DNA of 26,887 nt from Bacteroidota bacterium (GCA_025361325.1 JANYAL010000138.1:1-26887); one strand, 5' to 3'; positions 15,756-24,048 are shown, counted from the first letter of the stretch. The notes: a model not told the origin generated them from the letters alone. Made by a program: numbers and translations.

Positions 15756-16562
15756 ATGGAACCCCTTATCCGGAATATCTCTGATACAGCACTATGGGTG
15801 GCAGTGTATCGCGCCGATGAGAGCGAACGCAGCGATGCGGTCTTTCATGATCCGTATGCCCGCAGGCTGGCCGGGGAACGGGGCGAACAGATCGTGGGTG
15901 CCATGGAAGAAGGAAGAAAGAACAGCTGGAGTTTCATTGCGCGGACCTACCTCTTCGATGAATTCGTCATGCAGCACATGAAGGAAGGCTATGATATGGT
16001 CATCAACCTGGCGTCCGGACTGGATACCCGTCCTTACCGTTTGAAACTACCCCCCACCCTTACCTGGATTGACGTTGACCTTCCCGACATCATCGGGTAC
16101 ATGAATACGATGATGGCCGATGAACAATCAGTATGCAAACTGGAAAGGGTGGCCATGGACCTGTCTGACCGGAAGGCCAGGATTAAACTTTTTCATGAAC
16201 TCGGTAACCGGGCCGGGAAAATACTGGTGATGTCCGAAGGACTGATCGGTTACCTGCCCGAGGAAGAGGCAGGCGCTTTGGCATACGACCTGGCACGTGA
16301 ACCCCATTTCCGGCACTGGGTATTGGATATCATGTCGCCTCCCATCCTTCCCATGATCCGAAAGGAGATGGGGAACATGCTCGATGAGGCCCGTTCTCCA
16401 TTAGTATTTGCACCGGAAGATGGGGAGGATTTTTTCAGGCTCTTCAGGTGGAAGCCACTGGAGTCGAGGTCAAAACTGAAGACCGCAGCCAAACTGAACC
16501 GGCTGAATGCCGGGATGGCGGGATATGCAGCCCTGCCCGAACCACCGGGACCTCTTGATTAA
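15756..16562 (+). CDS. Class I SAM-dependent methyltransferase, PPM1/leucine carboxyl methyltransferase type
   Basis: A 268-residue methyltransferase. The LCM/PPM1 (TIGR00027-like) hallmarks are the N-terminal AVYRADESERSDAVFHDPYA, the SAM motif INLASGLDTRPYRL (about 83-96), the acidic WIDVDLP (about 104-110) and the later VMSEGLIGYLPEEE. Many bacterial members act on small metabolites, often polyketide or O-methyl acceptors; the substrate here is unknown. The gene is probably transcribed alone: 158 bp separate it from guaD, and its stop codon abuts a strong symmetrical hairpin. Confidence 0.88.
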   Translation: MEPLIRNISDTALWVAVYRADESERSDAVFHDPYARRLAGERGEQIVGAMEEGRKNSWSFIARTYLFDEFVMQHMKEGYDMVINLASGLDTRPYRLKLPPTLTWIDVDLPDIIGYMNTMMADEQSVCKLERVAMDLSDRKARIKLFHELGNRAGKILVMSEGLIGYLPEEEAGALAYDLAREPHFRHWVLDIMSPPILPMIRKEMGNMLDEARSPLVFAPEDGEDFFRLFRWKPLESRSKLKTAAKLNRLNAGMAGYAALPEPPGPLD

Positions 16563-16593
16563 ACCTGTCTGGTTTTTAAAACCAGACAGGTTT
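16561..16593. terminator. Symmetrical bidirectional terminator between convergent genes
   Basis: A perfect 16-bp inverted repeat: AAACCTGTCTGGTTTT (16561-16576), one central T, and AAAACCAGACAGGTTT (16578-16593). The left arm begins inside the TAA of the methyltransferase gene, and the right arm ends 5 bp before the stop of the convergent - strand gene. The T- and A-rich inner and outer ends let it work in both directions. The ACCTGTC-TGG core also resembles dispersed intergenic hairpins I associate with Chitinophagaceae (inference). Confidence 0.85.
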
Positions 16594-16598
16594 AATCG

Positions 16599-17318
16599 TT
16601 AATTCTTCATCCTTCCCATCGCTATCGCCGCCGCCGGAAGCCAGCGCAGATCCGTAGAAGCAGGACTTCCATCAGCCAATAGGTATTCGATAGCAATAGC
16701 CACTACAGCAATCTCACCGGCCCTGGTACCGGGCGCGAGCTGCAGCTCCTGCGCAGGAACGGTACTGCCGTTATAGTTAAACGGTATGGACTGAACGGCT
16801 ATTAAAGGCGCGCCGTGCTGGGGCAGGAAGGAGGAACTGGCCGCCAGCACGGAGAGTATTACTTTACGGGTCTGGGGAGGAGCGCCCATGTCGCGGTTGG
16901 GTACAAAGGCTGCAATGTTGACGCCGGTTACCCCCCGGCCCCTGTCGGTTACCGTTATAGCCGGAAAGAAACAGTCGCGCAGGTCTACCGCCGGATTCAG
17001 CTGGCACATGCCAATGGGGGTGGACAGGTTCCAGGAAGGCGCTGCCTGGTATTCGGTATAGGCCTTGTACATCCAGCTGCGGAAGCGGTTGCGGGCCACC
17101 AATGGCAGGGTAAAGCGTAAACTGGGCTTCATGACCCTGAGTAGTGCCGACCCGTAGGTAGACACCGTGCCAAAGCGTTCATTCACCTTCTTCTCGGCCG
17201 CCGACCTTTTCTTTTTGCGCCGGCCGGGTTTAGTCCGTACATAGGTATTGCCCTTCATTGTATAGTACACCAGACCCCCTACGGAACCTTTCAATCCTTC
17301 GTCTGTGAATTTTCCCAT
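16599..17318 (-). CDS. Uncharacterised protein with a basic N-terminal motif
   Basis: A 239-residue protein I do not recognise. The N-terminus is Gly-rich with G-x-V-G-G-L-V-Y-Y and KGNTYVRTKP, followed by a strongly basic cluster (GRRKKKRSAAEKK, about residues 32-44). The rest is beta-rich with several proline-containing segments and ends RWLPAAAIAMGRMKN. There is no signal peptide or transmembrane helix. Similar GSVG...YVRxKP openings occur in Bacteroidota proteins of unknown role; nucleic-acid binding through the basic patch is possible but unproven. ATG 17318 follows an AT-rich leader. A perfect 18-bp palindrome lies 27 bp upstream of the start. Confidence 0.75.
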   Translation of the reverse strand: MGKFTDEGLKGSVGGLVYYTMKGNTYVRTKPGRRKKKRSAAEKKVNERFGTVSTYGSALLRVMKPSLRFTLPLVARNRFRSWMYKAYTEYQAAPSWNLSTPIGMCQLNPAVDLRDCFFPAITVTDRGRGVTGVNIAAFVPNRDMGAPPQTRKVILSVLAASSSFLPQHGAPLIAVQSIPFNYNGSTVPAQELQLAPGTRAGEIAVVAIAIEYLLADGSPASTDLRWLPAAAIAMGRMKN

Positions 17319-17345
17319 TTTATTTGAATTTATGTTCTTTAATGC

Positions 17346-17363
17346 GTGCTGTCATGACAGCAC
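17346..17363. promoter_or_regulatory. Perfect 18-bp palindrome upstream of the 16599-17318 gene
   Basis: GTGCTGTCATGACAGCAC is fully self-complementary without a spacer. Its place, 27 bp before the start codon, suits an operator for a dimeric regulator, perhaps autoregulation. The palindrome is seen directly; the role is inferred. Confidence 0.6.
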
Positions 17364-17402
17364 ATTTCTATTGGTAAATATAGGGAATTTTTACTTATAA
17401 TA

Positions 17403-17492
17403 TCATATTAAATCCACAGTAAACCCACAGTAAACGCACACTAAATCACTATTTCTGTGCGTATATGTGGATTTACTATGGATATAATGTGG
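17403..17492. repeat. 90-bp imperfect inverted repeat built of 11-bp units
   Basis: The left arm holds tandem 11-bp units: a loose one (17403-17413), two identical CCACAGTAAAC (17414-17424, 17425-17435) and GCACACTAAAT (17436-17446). The right arm holds the same type of unit on the opposite strand: GCACAGAAATA (17460-17450), CCACATATAC (17470-17461, one base short), CCATAGTAAAT (17481-17471) and CCACATTATAT (17492-17482). The arms face each other across 3 bp, so units pair in order. One unit equals about one helical turn. It could be a clustered regulator-binding site, an iteron-like array or a long hairpin. No gene covers it. Confidence 0.75.
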
Positions 17493-17834
17493 TTATACAT
17501 GTATATTAATTGCTGATCAGTCCTTTATTTCATACACTGTTCCTGATTGTGAGTGCATGTATGGGGAAATTGTAGTTCTGAAAGAAACCAGGGGTTTAAA
17601 ACCGGTCTTTTCAATTCGCTTGCACCAAATCGGTACCTGCGATAAGAATGAAAAAAGAGTAAGTGGATAGCGTATGTTACATGATCGCCGAAAGCATTAT
17701 ATTCAACCGGGCGTATGTATAGGAGTTATGTTATTTTGGTAATGAGTTTAAGCATTAAAATACTGGCGGTTTTTGTTGATATGGATATGCAGTAACAAAT
17801 TCAGTATTCCCTTTAACTTATTACAGGCGGAGCA
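17493..17834. other. Non-coding stretch with no recognised feature
   Basis: This is the remainder of the 516-bp gap between two - strand genes. No ORF with family resemblance, no RNA gene and no strong terminator is visible. Several short AT-rich runs occur. It may hold the 3' end of the S74 transcript and the promoter of the gene at 16599-17318. Confidence 0.5.
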
Positions 17835-19733
17835 TTATTTACGCGTCATCAATTGCTGCACCATCGTTTTCAACTCCCTGATCTCAAGCGCCTGCTTTTC
17901 TATGGTATGCTGTTGTTCCTGCATTGCTTTCACCATGGGCACTACAAACTCAGCATAGGCCAAAGTATAATGGCTTGTTTCATTCTGGGGTCTGGTGACA
18001 CCACTGAATTCATACCCGATCTTTTTGGCGGCAGCCTCAACATCCTGCGCAATGAAACCCGTTTGCACGATGGCTTCTTTAGCTCTTACACCTTCTCTGT
18101 CGATAGTAGAATCTGCCCTATGGAGAAACAGATTCAGCTTCGTTACATCCAAATGATAAGTGACAGGTCTTAATTGCATAATGAAATTCAAACCAGGTAC
18201 ATTTTCCTGAACATTTTTTTTAAAGCGTGCATCACTGAGGTTGTTCCAGCTGCAATAGCCCCCAATGGAGACTACGTTTATATCGCCTATTACTACATTG
18301 TTGGAGCCGGTAACAATGGCATTTGTACCCAGTGCCGAAGCATTACTAAGCACGTCGGTTGAAACATCTGCTCCCGAGCCTACTGCGGTATTGTTACTTC
18401 CATATCGATTAGCATTTAATGTATTTTTTCCAATTGCCGTATTGTCATGCCCGGTTGTTGTGGTGTAACAAGTGAATGCGGCATGCCCCACGGCTGTGTT
18501 ATTGTAGCCATTGATATTCATATTTAAGGCGGCATTCCCTATTGCGGTATTCTGAAATCCGTCCGTATTAATGGATAAGGCTCCGTTGCCTATGGCCGTA
18601 TTCCATCTTCCTGTTGTATTACCATACATGGCCTGAAACCCCATTGCCGTGTTATTATACCCCGTTGTATTCGTGTATAATGCCTGCGTACCATTAGTTG
18701 TATTATCATAACCGGTTGTATTACCATACATGGCCTGAAACCCCATTACTGCGTTATTATACCCCGCTGTATTTGTGTATAATGTCTGGGCGCCATTTGT
18801 TGAATTATTATACCCGGTTGTATTGCTATGGGAAGCATCCGCACCGATGGCTGTATTATAATCTCCGGTATTAGCAAACAGGGTATTAAGACCGTTTGCC
18901 GTGTTGTAAATACCCGTTGTATTTGTGTATAATGCATTACCCCCTGTTGCCGTATTGTAGTGCCCTGTCGTATTACTGTATAATGCCTGCATACCAGTGG
19001 CCACATTGAAATAACCCGTGGTATTGCTGTAAAGGGCATCTAAACCGTTAGCGGTATTGTTGACACCGGACGTGTTTGTGTACAAGGCCTGGAGCCCTGT
19101 TGCCGTGTTATCGATACCCGATGTGTTGTTATACATGGCCTGGCTTCCTGTTACCGTATTGTTGTACCCTGTTGTATTCTTGTACAATGCAATGTATCCT
19201 GCTGCTGTATTATCATCACCCGTGGTATTGCTGTATAATGACTGGAACCCGGTGGATGTATTGTAATAGCCGGTAGTATTTGATAATAATGACTGTAACC
19301 CCAGCGATGTATTGTTATTGCCTCCTGAACTGTCGATATAGCCTGCCCGTATACCGTTCACTTTAAAAACCAGGGGATGGTTATCCGCAGTGCCAATGAA
19401 GTTTTGACCACTATTCGTTCCTGTATTGCCAATCGTGCCCCAGTTCATGGCACTATTGGTACTCCCTTTTACAAATACCCAGGCAGTACCCGTATAATAC
19501 GAAAAAGCCGAGGAGTCAGTATTATAAACCATAAGTCCGGCAGCAGGCGCCCCAATGCCACTCATCTGGGCTGTTGTCATTCTTGGGATCAGAACACCTT
19601 TGGCAATACTCTTTACATCAAGTATGGCACTGGCATTTGCTGCTGATCCGTCTGTATTGATGCTCAGGGATTGACAATCTGCTATGGAAATAAATAATTT
19701 AAGGATCATCAGGAGCGTAGTGAATGCTTTCAT
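17835..19733 (-). CDS. Secreted tail-fiber-like protein with 17-residue repeats and S74 chaperone domain
   Basis: A 632-residue protein. Residues 1-20 look like a signal peptide. An N-terminal domain (about 22-136) carries the GVLIPRMTTAQMSGI and TGTAWVFV stretches common in Bacteroidota surface proteins. Residues about 137-459 are roughly eighteen 17-residue repeats of the pattern NTTGYxNTAxGxQALYx, resembling the beta-roll of trimeric adhesin heads. A C-terminal intramolecular chaperone domain (peptidase S74) begins at Ser500-Asp-Ala-Arg-Phe-Lys-Lys, where family members self-cleave. It ends in a coiled coil (about 605-630). It is likely a trimeric, self-processing surface fiber, though host-range and phage origin cannot be settled. 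It has its own 400-bp upstream spacer. Confidence 0.9.
   Translation of the reverse strand: MKAFTTLLMILKLFISIADCQSLSINTDGSAANASAILDVKSIAKGVLIPRMTTAQMSGIGAPAAGLMVYNTDSSAFSYYTGTAWVFVKGSTNSAMNWGTIGNTGTNSGQNFIGTADNHPLVFKVNGIRAGYIDSSGGNNNTSLGLQSLLSNTTGYYNTSTGFQSLYSNTTGDDNTAAGYIALYKNTTGYNNTVTGSQAMYNNTSGIDNTATGLQALYTNTSGVNNTANGLDALYSNTTGYFNVATGMQALYSNTTGHYNTATGGNALYTNTTGIYNTANGLNTLFANTGDYNTAIGADASHSNTTGYNNSTNGAQTLYTNTAGYNNAVMGFQAMYGNTTGYDNTTNGTQALYTNTTGYNNTAMGFQAMYGNTTGRWNTAIGNGALSINTDGFQNTAIGNAALNMNINGYNNTAVGHAAFTCYTTTTGHDNTAIGKNTLNANRYGSNNTAVGSGADVSTDVLSNASALGTNAIVTGSNNVVIGDINVVSIGGYCSWNNLSDARFKKNVQENVPGLNFIMQLRPVTYHLDVTKLNLFLHRADSTIDREGVRAKEAIVQTGFIAQDVEAAAKKIGYEFSGVTRPQNETSHYTLAYAEFVVPMVKAMQEQQHTIEKQALEIRELKTMVQQLMTRK
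18357..19325 (-). repeat. 51-bp tandem repeat array inside the S74 gene
   Basis: About eighteen consecutive 51-bp units encode the NTTGYxNTAxG repeats. One unit is a codon short (NTGDYNTAIGADASHS) and one is two residues longer (NINGYNNTAVGHAAFTCYT). Two two-unit blocks, 18613-18714 and 18715-18816, differ at 13 of 102 positions by hand count, which points to a fairly recent duplication. Confidence 0.88.
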
Positions 19734-19770
19734 AATTTGTGGTTTTGTGTTCGTGGGGTATATTGAAGAA

Positions 19771-19793
19771 ATATTTCATAAATTATGAAATAT
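19771..19793. promoter_or_regulatory. Perfect 23-bp palindrome upstream of the S74 gene
   Basis: The arms ATATTTCATAA (19771-19781) and TTATGAAATAT (19783-19793) flank one central A. It sits 38 bp upstream of the S74 start codon, where an operator would lie, in the divergent spacer between the S74 gene and the sigma factor gene. It is all AT-rich and has no T-tract of its own, so operator is more likely than terminator. Confidence 0.6.
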
Positions 19794-20181
19794 CATTGAT
19801 TCAGGCAATCAAAATTCTCAATTTTTTTGTTTTTAAAATTATACCTCATGCTACTTCTGTATTCCATTCTACACGGGTTTACACACCAGCTGAATTCTGC
19901 GCCCCCCGGTCTTCATTCAGCAACGTAAACTACAATTTTTTGATCCATGAAATAAATGTCCCCAATTCCGCTGATCAGTAGCTATTTATAAATAATTCCG
20001 GCTTCAATAGTTTAGTTATTCCCTCTTTACAGTCCAAAAAGGGCCTGTTATACCTTCTTTCTTGCTGAAATGAGGCCAAATGCTTATTTTGAGAAGGGCC
20101 AAATGCATGGATCATGCCTTTTTCTGGTCAGGGATGCAACGGTAGTCCGGAATGGCTTGTCAGGATATAGAACCCTTTTGT
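19794..20181. other. Divergent spacer, no gene seen
   Basis: This 388-bp stretch separates the S74 gene from the ECF sigma gene and should contain the promoter of the sigma operon. A weak TTG ... TATTTTG pair lies near 20064-20092, but it does not match the -7 consensus spacing well. No ORF or RNA gene is supported. Confidence 0.45.
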
Positions 20182-20739
20182 ATGGATCAAAAACAACTGG
20201 TAAGGCAATGTTTGCGCAACGACAGGGCATCGCAGAAACACCTGTACGACAGCTACAAGGTAGTGATGCTTGGCGTATGCTACCGGTATACCAAGTCCAT
20301 CCAGGATGCCGAAGATATCCTGCAGGAAGGTTTTGTGAAGGTCTTTACCCGGCTGAAACAGTATAAACAGGAGGGCGAGCTGGGCGCATGGATGCGGCGC
20401 ATCATGGTAACCACCGCACTCAACCACCTGAAAAAGAACGCCCGCCTCCGGGAGCAATTCACCAATTTAACCCCCGAAATGCACCCCGTCACCAACGATG
20501 ATCCGGAGATCATGCTCAATGCAAAGGAGCTTGCTTCCCTGATACGCGAACTGCCTACGGGTTACCAGACTGTCTTCAACCTGCACGCCGTGGAAGGCTA
20601 TACCCATCCTGAAATTGGGGAGATGCTGGGTATCACCGACAGTACATCACGTTCTCAATATACCCGGGCCCGGGTGCTGATCATGAACCGGGTCAGAAAT
20701 TACTATTTCGACTATAAAATGCAGGCCCATGCAAAATGA
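20182..20739 (+). CDS. ECF-type RNA polymerase sigma factor
   Basis: A 185-residue sigma-70 family protein. Region 2 is clear at about residues 25-95 (MLGVCYRYTKSIQDAEDILQ, then GFVKVFTRLKQY and WMRRIMVTTALNHLKKN). Region 4 lies at about 130-175 (LPTGYQTVFNLHAVEGYTHP then EIGEMLGITDSTSRSQYTRA). No region 3 is present, as in extracytoplasmic-function sigmas. ATG 20182 gives the usual short N-terminus (MDQKQLVRQCLRND); an in-frame ATG at 20152 would add ten residues. The 3' end overlaps the next gene by 11 bp, so translation is coupled to a membrane protein that is a good candidate regulator. Confidence 0.93.
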   Translation: MDQKQLVRQCLRNDRASQKHLYDSYKVVMLGVCYRYTKSIQDAEDILQEGFVKVFTRLKQYKQEGELGAWMRRIMVTTALNHLKKNARLREQFTNLTPEMHPVTNDDPEIMLNAKELASLIRELPTGYQTVFNLHAVEGYTHPEIGEMLGITDSTSRSQYTRARVLIMNRVRNYYFDYKMQAHAK

Positions 20740-22219
20740 TAAATTTGAAAACCGTGTCCGCCAAAAGCTGGATGAGCTGAAGCTTTTCCCTTCGGCTGTA
20801 GTGTGGAACAAGGTGGAAGCATCCTTGCCAAAGGAGAAACGCCGCCGCTGGCTGGTATTCTTCCTGCTCATTGCCGTGGTGTCAACAACCGGCCTGCTCT
20901 TGCTGAATAATGGCCATTCTTCTGATAAGCAAAAAGAACAGGCCATAAACACCCCACAAAGAGTCGCCGTTCCTTCCCCAAACAACCTTCCAGTTCAAAA
21001 ACAGGCTTATCATACTAATGGTAACACCCAACCTGCAAACCAGGTATCCGCTACTGAACAGATTCAACCCAGGATTTATCCTACGGCCGCCTTCTCCGGC
21101 AAATTGAATACGGGCAATCCCAATAAGGCAGATGAACCGAATAATGAAAGTAATATAACAAGTCCAGAACAGGCCTCCCTGGTCACAAATGCAATACCGG
21201 CTATTGTCAATACAGAGCAGCAAGAATCATTCCGCGAGAAATTCCTGAAACAGTCCTCCGTAATGGAATACCTGGCGAAGATGAAGATCACCATACAATC
21301 GCCCGGAACAGAAGAAATGAAGGATCAGCCGGATGAAAAGAACGGGCTGAACGGGAAAAACAATACCCTCATCACGCTGGCAGAACCTGCTTCAGCCAAA
21401 CCGGGTATTTCCATAAAAGAAAAGCCCGATCCGAAAGAGGTGGTAAAGACAACGGTTAAACGCGACAGTTTGAACTACACTGCTTCCACCCCGGATAAGA
21501 ACAAAAAGAAAAAAGAGCGCTGGCAATACAGTGCCCAGTTCGGAGTGGGGATACCTTACACTAAGAACGGGATCAATGATGTTGTGTTTTCTGTGAATAC
21601 GCCTTCGCTTGTGGCAGGTCCCAGCTACTATATTCCTAATAATAAACCTTCTGCACCTTCCCCAGGCAAGGTATTCCAGGCAGGGATCATTGTTGAAAGG
21701 AATCTGATAGGGGGATTGGGGCTGAAGACCGGGCTGAACTATATGTACCTCTCTAACCACATTCAGGTGGGCAATAAGATCGATTCCCTGTCCCGCAACG
21801 GCGTCACTGCCTATGATAACGATATACCCTTTAGTCCGAACAGCGCCGCTTCCATCAAGCTCTACAACAATTATTTCAGGTTACTCCAGTTGCCGGTTGC
21901 CTTGCAATACAATTTCACCAGGAAGGACAAGTTCGGCGTTTTCCTGGAAGCAGGCGCTTCACTGGATTATATGTTCAATTCGAATGCCTTGCTTTTCGAC
22001 GGTGCTACCAATACCTATTCCACCAGCAAAGACATATTTAACCGGATGCTCTATACCGGTATGGCGGGCGTGGGTGTAAAAACGGCCCAGGAAAGTAAGA
22101 TACCGGTAGCCCTCGGGTACCAGTTGAGCTATGGCCTGAATCCCTTCTTTAAGAACGCCGATGCACAGCAGCACCTTCCCATCAATATGATCTATTTCAG
22201 ACTTTATTTAAAAAGGTAA
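20729..22219 (+). CDS. TM-anchored protein with C-terminal outer-membrane-like beta-barrel, putative anti-sigma partner
   Basis: A 496-residue protein. The cytoplasmic N-terminus (about 1-39, MQNDKFENRVRQKLDELKLF, PSAVVWNKVEASL) is helical and charged, and resembles the N-terminus of regulators paired with ECF sigmas in Bacteroidota. A single helix follows (about 41-60). Residues about 61-255 are low-complexity, Asn/Gln/Pro/Lys-rich and probably disordered. The C-terminal part (about 260-496) alternates Gly-rich beta strands (WQYSAQFGVGIPY, GLGLKTGLNYMYLSN, YRL-type end FRLYLKR), as in PorT-like 8-stranded barrels. The two membrane signals imply a chain bridging inner and outer membranes. Anti-sigma activity is inferred from the 11-bp overlap. 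Confidence 0.8.
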   Translation: MQNDKFENRVRQKLDELKLFPSAVVWNKVEASLPKEKRRRWLVFFLLIAVVSTTGLLLLNNGHSSDKQKEQAINTPQRVAVPSPNNLPVQKQAYHTNGNTQPANQVSATEQIQPRIYPTAAFSGKLNTGNPNKADEPNNESNITSPEQASLVTNAIPAIVNTEQQESFREKFLKQSSVMEYLAKMKITIQSPGTEEMKDQPDEKNGLNGKNNTLITLAEPASAKPGISIKEKPDPKEVVKTTVKRDSLNYTASTPDKNKKKKERWQYSAQFGVGIPYTKNGINDVVFSVNTPSLVAGPSYYIPNNKPSAPSPGKVFQAGIIVERNLIGGLGLKTGLNYMYLSNHIQVGNKIDSLSRNGVTAYDNDIPFSPNSAASIKLYNNYFRLLQLPVALQYNFTRKDKFGVFLEAGASLDYMFNSNALLFDGATNTYSTSKDIFNRMLYTGMAGVGVKTAQESKIPVALGYQLSYGLNPFFKNADAQQHLPINMIYFRLYLKR

Positions 22220-22379
22220 GCGCCGGTTTGCTTTGTACTGATTAACGGTGCGGGTTCTGTAGCCAAACATGCAATTGTTTTTTTCGGTACCAATTACTGT
22301 GCCTCAATTCCCCTTGTCCGGGGTGGGCAAACCACAGTTAAAGTCTGCCAGGTGTTAGGTTGGGAATATGTTTTGGTGA

Positions 22380-22847
22380 TCAGGGTTTTGGTAATTGAGC
22401 CGCTTTATTTTTTTTCCCGGCATCGGATATCCGTAAACCTGCACCCAAAATGCCACCAAGAATAAGTATTGTATTGCCAGCAGGGGTTAGGTTACCCAGG
22501 GAATGAAGGAATACCTCAATAGTGGAACGGGGTTTGGAAATGAAATAGTAATTGCCATTATTGATGAGATGGATATTCAATATTACATCAGCAAGCATAA
22601 TGAGGAGCAGGGTGATGAACAAACCCCGGATGGCTCCGCCGAAGCCCGGGATGAGATAGTCTTCGAAAAAAATTCCCAACCCCTGCAGTGTATTGGCCTG
22701 CCTGGTCTTTTCCATGCGCATGAAAATGACGATTCCGATAACTGACAGGGTAAGGCCAATCTTAATAACTACATGCAGGTCGGGGAATACCCAACTGGTG
22801 AGGCCAAGGCCAAGACTAAGTACATCGGGTGCTGCTTTGGAAACCAT
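22380..22847 (-). CDS. Small uncharacterised membrane protein
   Basis: A 155-residue protein beginning MVSKAAPDVLSLGLGLTSWV with about four hydrophobic segments (roughly residues 5-20, 25-43, 70-92 and 120-140 of the short form) and a basic C-terminus (DAGKKNKAAQLPKP). I do not recognise a family. A GTG at 22901 would lengthen it by 18 residues to 173; ATG 22847 is preferred but not certain. It is convergent with the beta-barrel gene across 160 bp, where no clear terminator is visible. Confidence 0.65.
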   Translation of the reverse strand: MVSKAAPDVLSLGLGLTSWVFPDLHVVIKIGLTLSVIGIVIFMRMEKTRQANTLQGLGIFFEDYLIPGFGGAIRGLFITLLLIMLADVILNIHLINNGNYYFISKPRSTIEVFLHSLGNLTPAGNTILILGGILGAGLRISDAGKKNKAAQLPKP

Positions 22848-23433
22848 GACTAAAAATTTATTGAATGATTGTCCGCAATTTCTGATCCGCTTGTCTATCA
22901 CACAGATTGTAATTTATAAAAAAAACATTCATTTTTCACTAATTAATTCAAGGCCGGTGCGGGTGCTCCCACCTGGTTCCATTTATTTATCATAATTCGC
23001 AGGGGTATGTCTTAGTAATTAAAACCTTTATCATTACAGTTAAGAAAGGGGGGATGGCTTATGCCGGATAGTCCTACGCCGGTTGTACCGGGGATTCAGG
23101 AAAGGCAGATTTTGTTATATTGACCAACACGGCTCGTAATGCATCTTACTTATTTTAAAAAATAAAACGTGAATACAATCCGGGCTGATCTGCCCTGCAC
23201 CATTGATACGCCAGCAGGGGACCATTGGCTTCAATGTGTTACCTGTTTTAACAATGGGGCCCGGTGTGCCTTTACAATATCTTTCACCATCCATTAACTT
23301 TTGCGGGCTTTAACTTAAGTAATTTTACAGGGTCTGGCCCGTTCTTTGCAAGAAAAATCGAATATTTCTATTGTACATACTATTCCGGCATAATGCCGTA
23401 AAATATTCAGAAAACTAATAAATCAAACATACC
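22848..23433. other. 586-bp spacer with two small palindromes, no gene seen
   Basis: No ORF with recognisable content was found on either strand; the first ~50 bp may be coding if the GTG start at 22901 is used for the upstream gene. A 5-bp stem CCGGT-TGT-ACCGG lies at 23079-23091, and a perfect CGGCAT-A-ATGCCG palindrome lies at 23386-23398, 35 bp before the next lipoprotein gene, where it could be an operator. A TTTG at 23345-23348 is a possible -33 element without a good -7 partner. Confidence 0.4.
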
Positions 23434-23991
23434 ATGAAAATGACTCACAGACTTCCCCTTGTTCTTTTACTCGGACTTAGCGCCTGCAGCACCATGACCA
23501 AAACATACTTCACTGCCGACAACAGGTACCAGGTTGAGCAAAAAGGCATCCCGCTGAGTAAACTGCAGTTCTATATTGACAAGGATGTGGAACTGAAACG
23601 GGAACTTTCCTCCCGCGACGCCAAAGTGACCTCAGGAAAGATAAAATTGGAGAACGGTAAATATGTGAATATAATTTTGCTTAAAGCGGGCACCGCCGGT
23701 GTATGCACCCAAACGAACCGGAATTCACTCGATATCTCCTTTGAGAGCGGGGAAACCAAGAACCTATTCTTTGGTGTGCCGGAACGGGCAGGTTCAAATT
23801 CAGTCTACAGCCTGCAGGCCGACCAGTGGCTGCACACTTTCAATAACCCTGAGATCGGGAAGATCAGGTACGACGGGGATGTGTATTTCATGCGCTTCAA
23901 GGGTGATCGTCCCAAGTTGCTGGTGATGAAGACGGCTAAAGATAAATACGAGATCAATAAAAGGGTGATGAGCGGGCGAAAGATTTCTTAA
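23434..23991 (+). CDS. Uncharacterised lipoprotein
   Basis: A 185-residue protein with a clear lipoprotein signal: basic N-terminus, hydrophobic core LPLVLLLGLSAC and acceptor Cys18 (LSAC). The mature part has mixed alpha/beta character, with Lys-rich and Gly-rich turns, and no motif I recognise. It is likely exported and membrane-anchored. It stands alone, with about 440 bp or more of non-coding DNA upstream and a hairpin downstream (24049-24078). The ATG two codons later (MTHRL) is an equally good start. Confidence 0.8.
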   Translation: MKMTHRLPLVLLLGLSACSTMTKTYFTADNRYQVEQKGIPLSKLQFYIDKDVELKRELSSRDAKVTSGKIKLENGKYVNIILLKAGTAGVCTQTNRNSLDISFESGETKNLFFGVPERAGSNSVYSLQADQWLHTFNNPEIGKIRYDGDVYFMRFKGDRPKLLVMKTAKDKYEINKRVMSGRKIS

Positions 23992-24048
23992 GTGTTCTGT
24001 GATCAATTATAAGAATAATTTTCTGATCTGGAAGAACGGGTAGTTAAG

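Noticed and set aside
19057..19276. + strand ORFs opposite the S74 repeats
   Set aside because: Repetitive antisense shadows of the repeat array.
18357..19325. CRISPR-like or satellite array
   Set aside because: The 51-bp units run without unique spacers and stay in frame with a 17-residue protein repeat.
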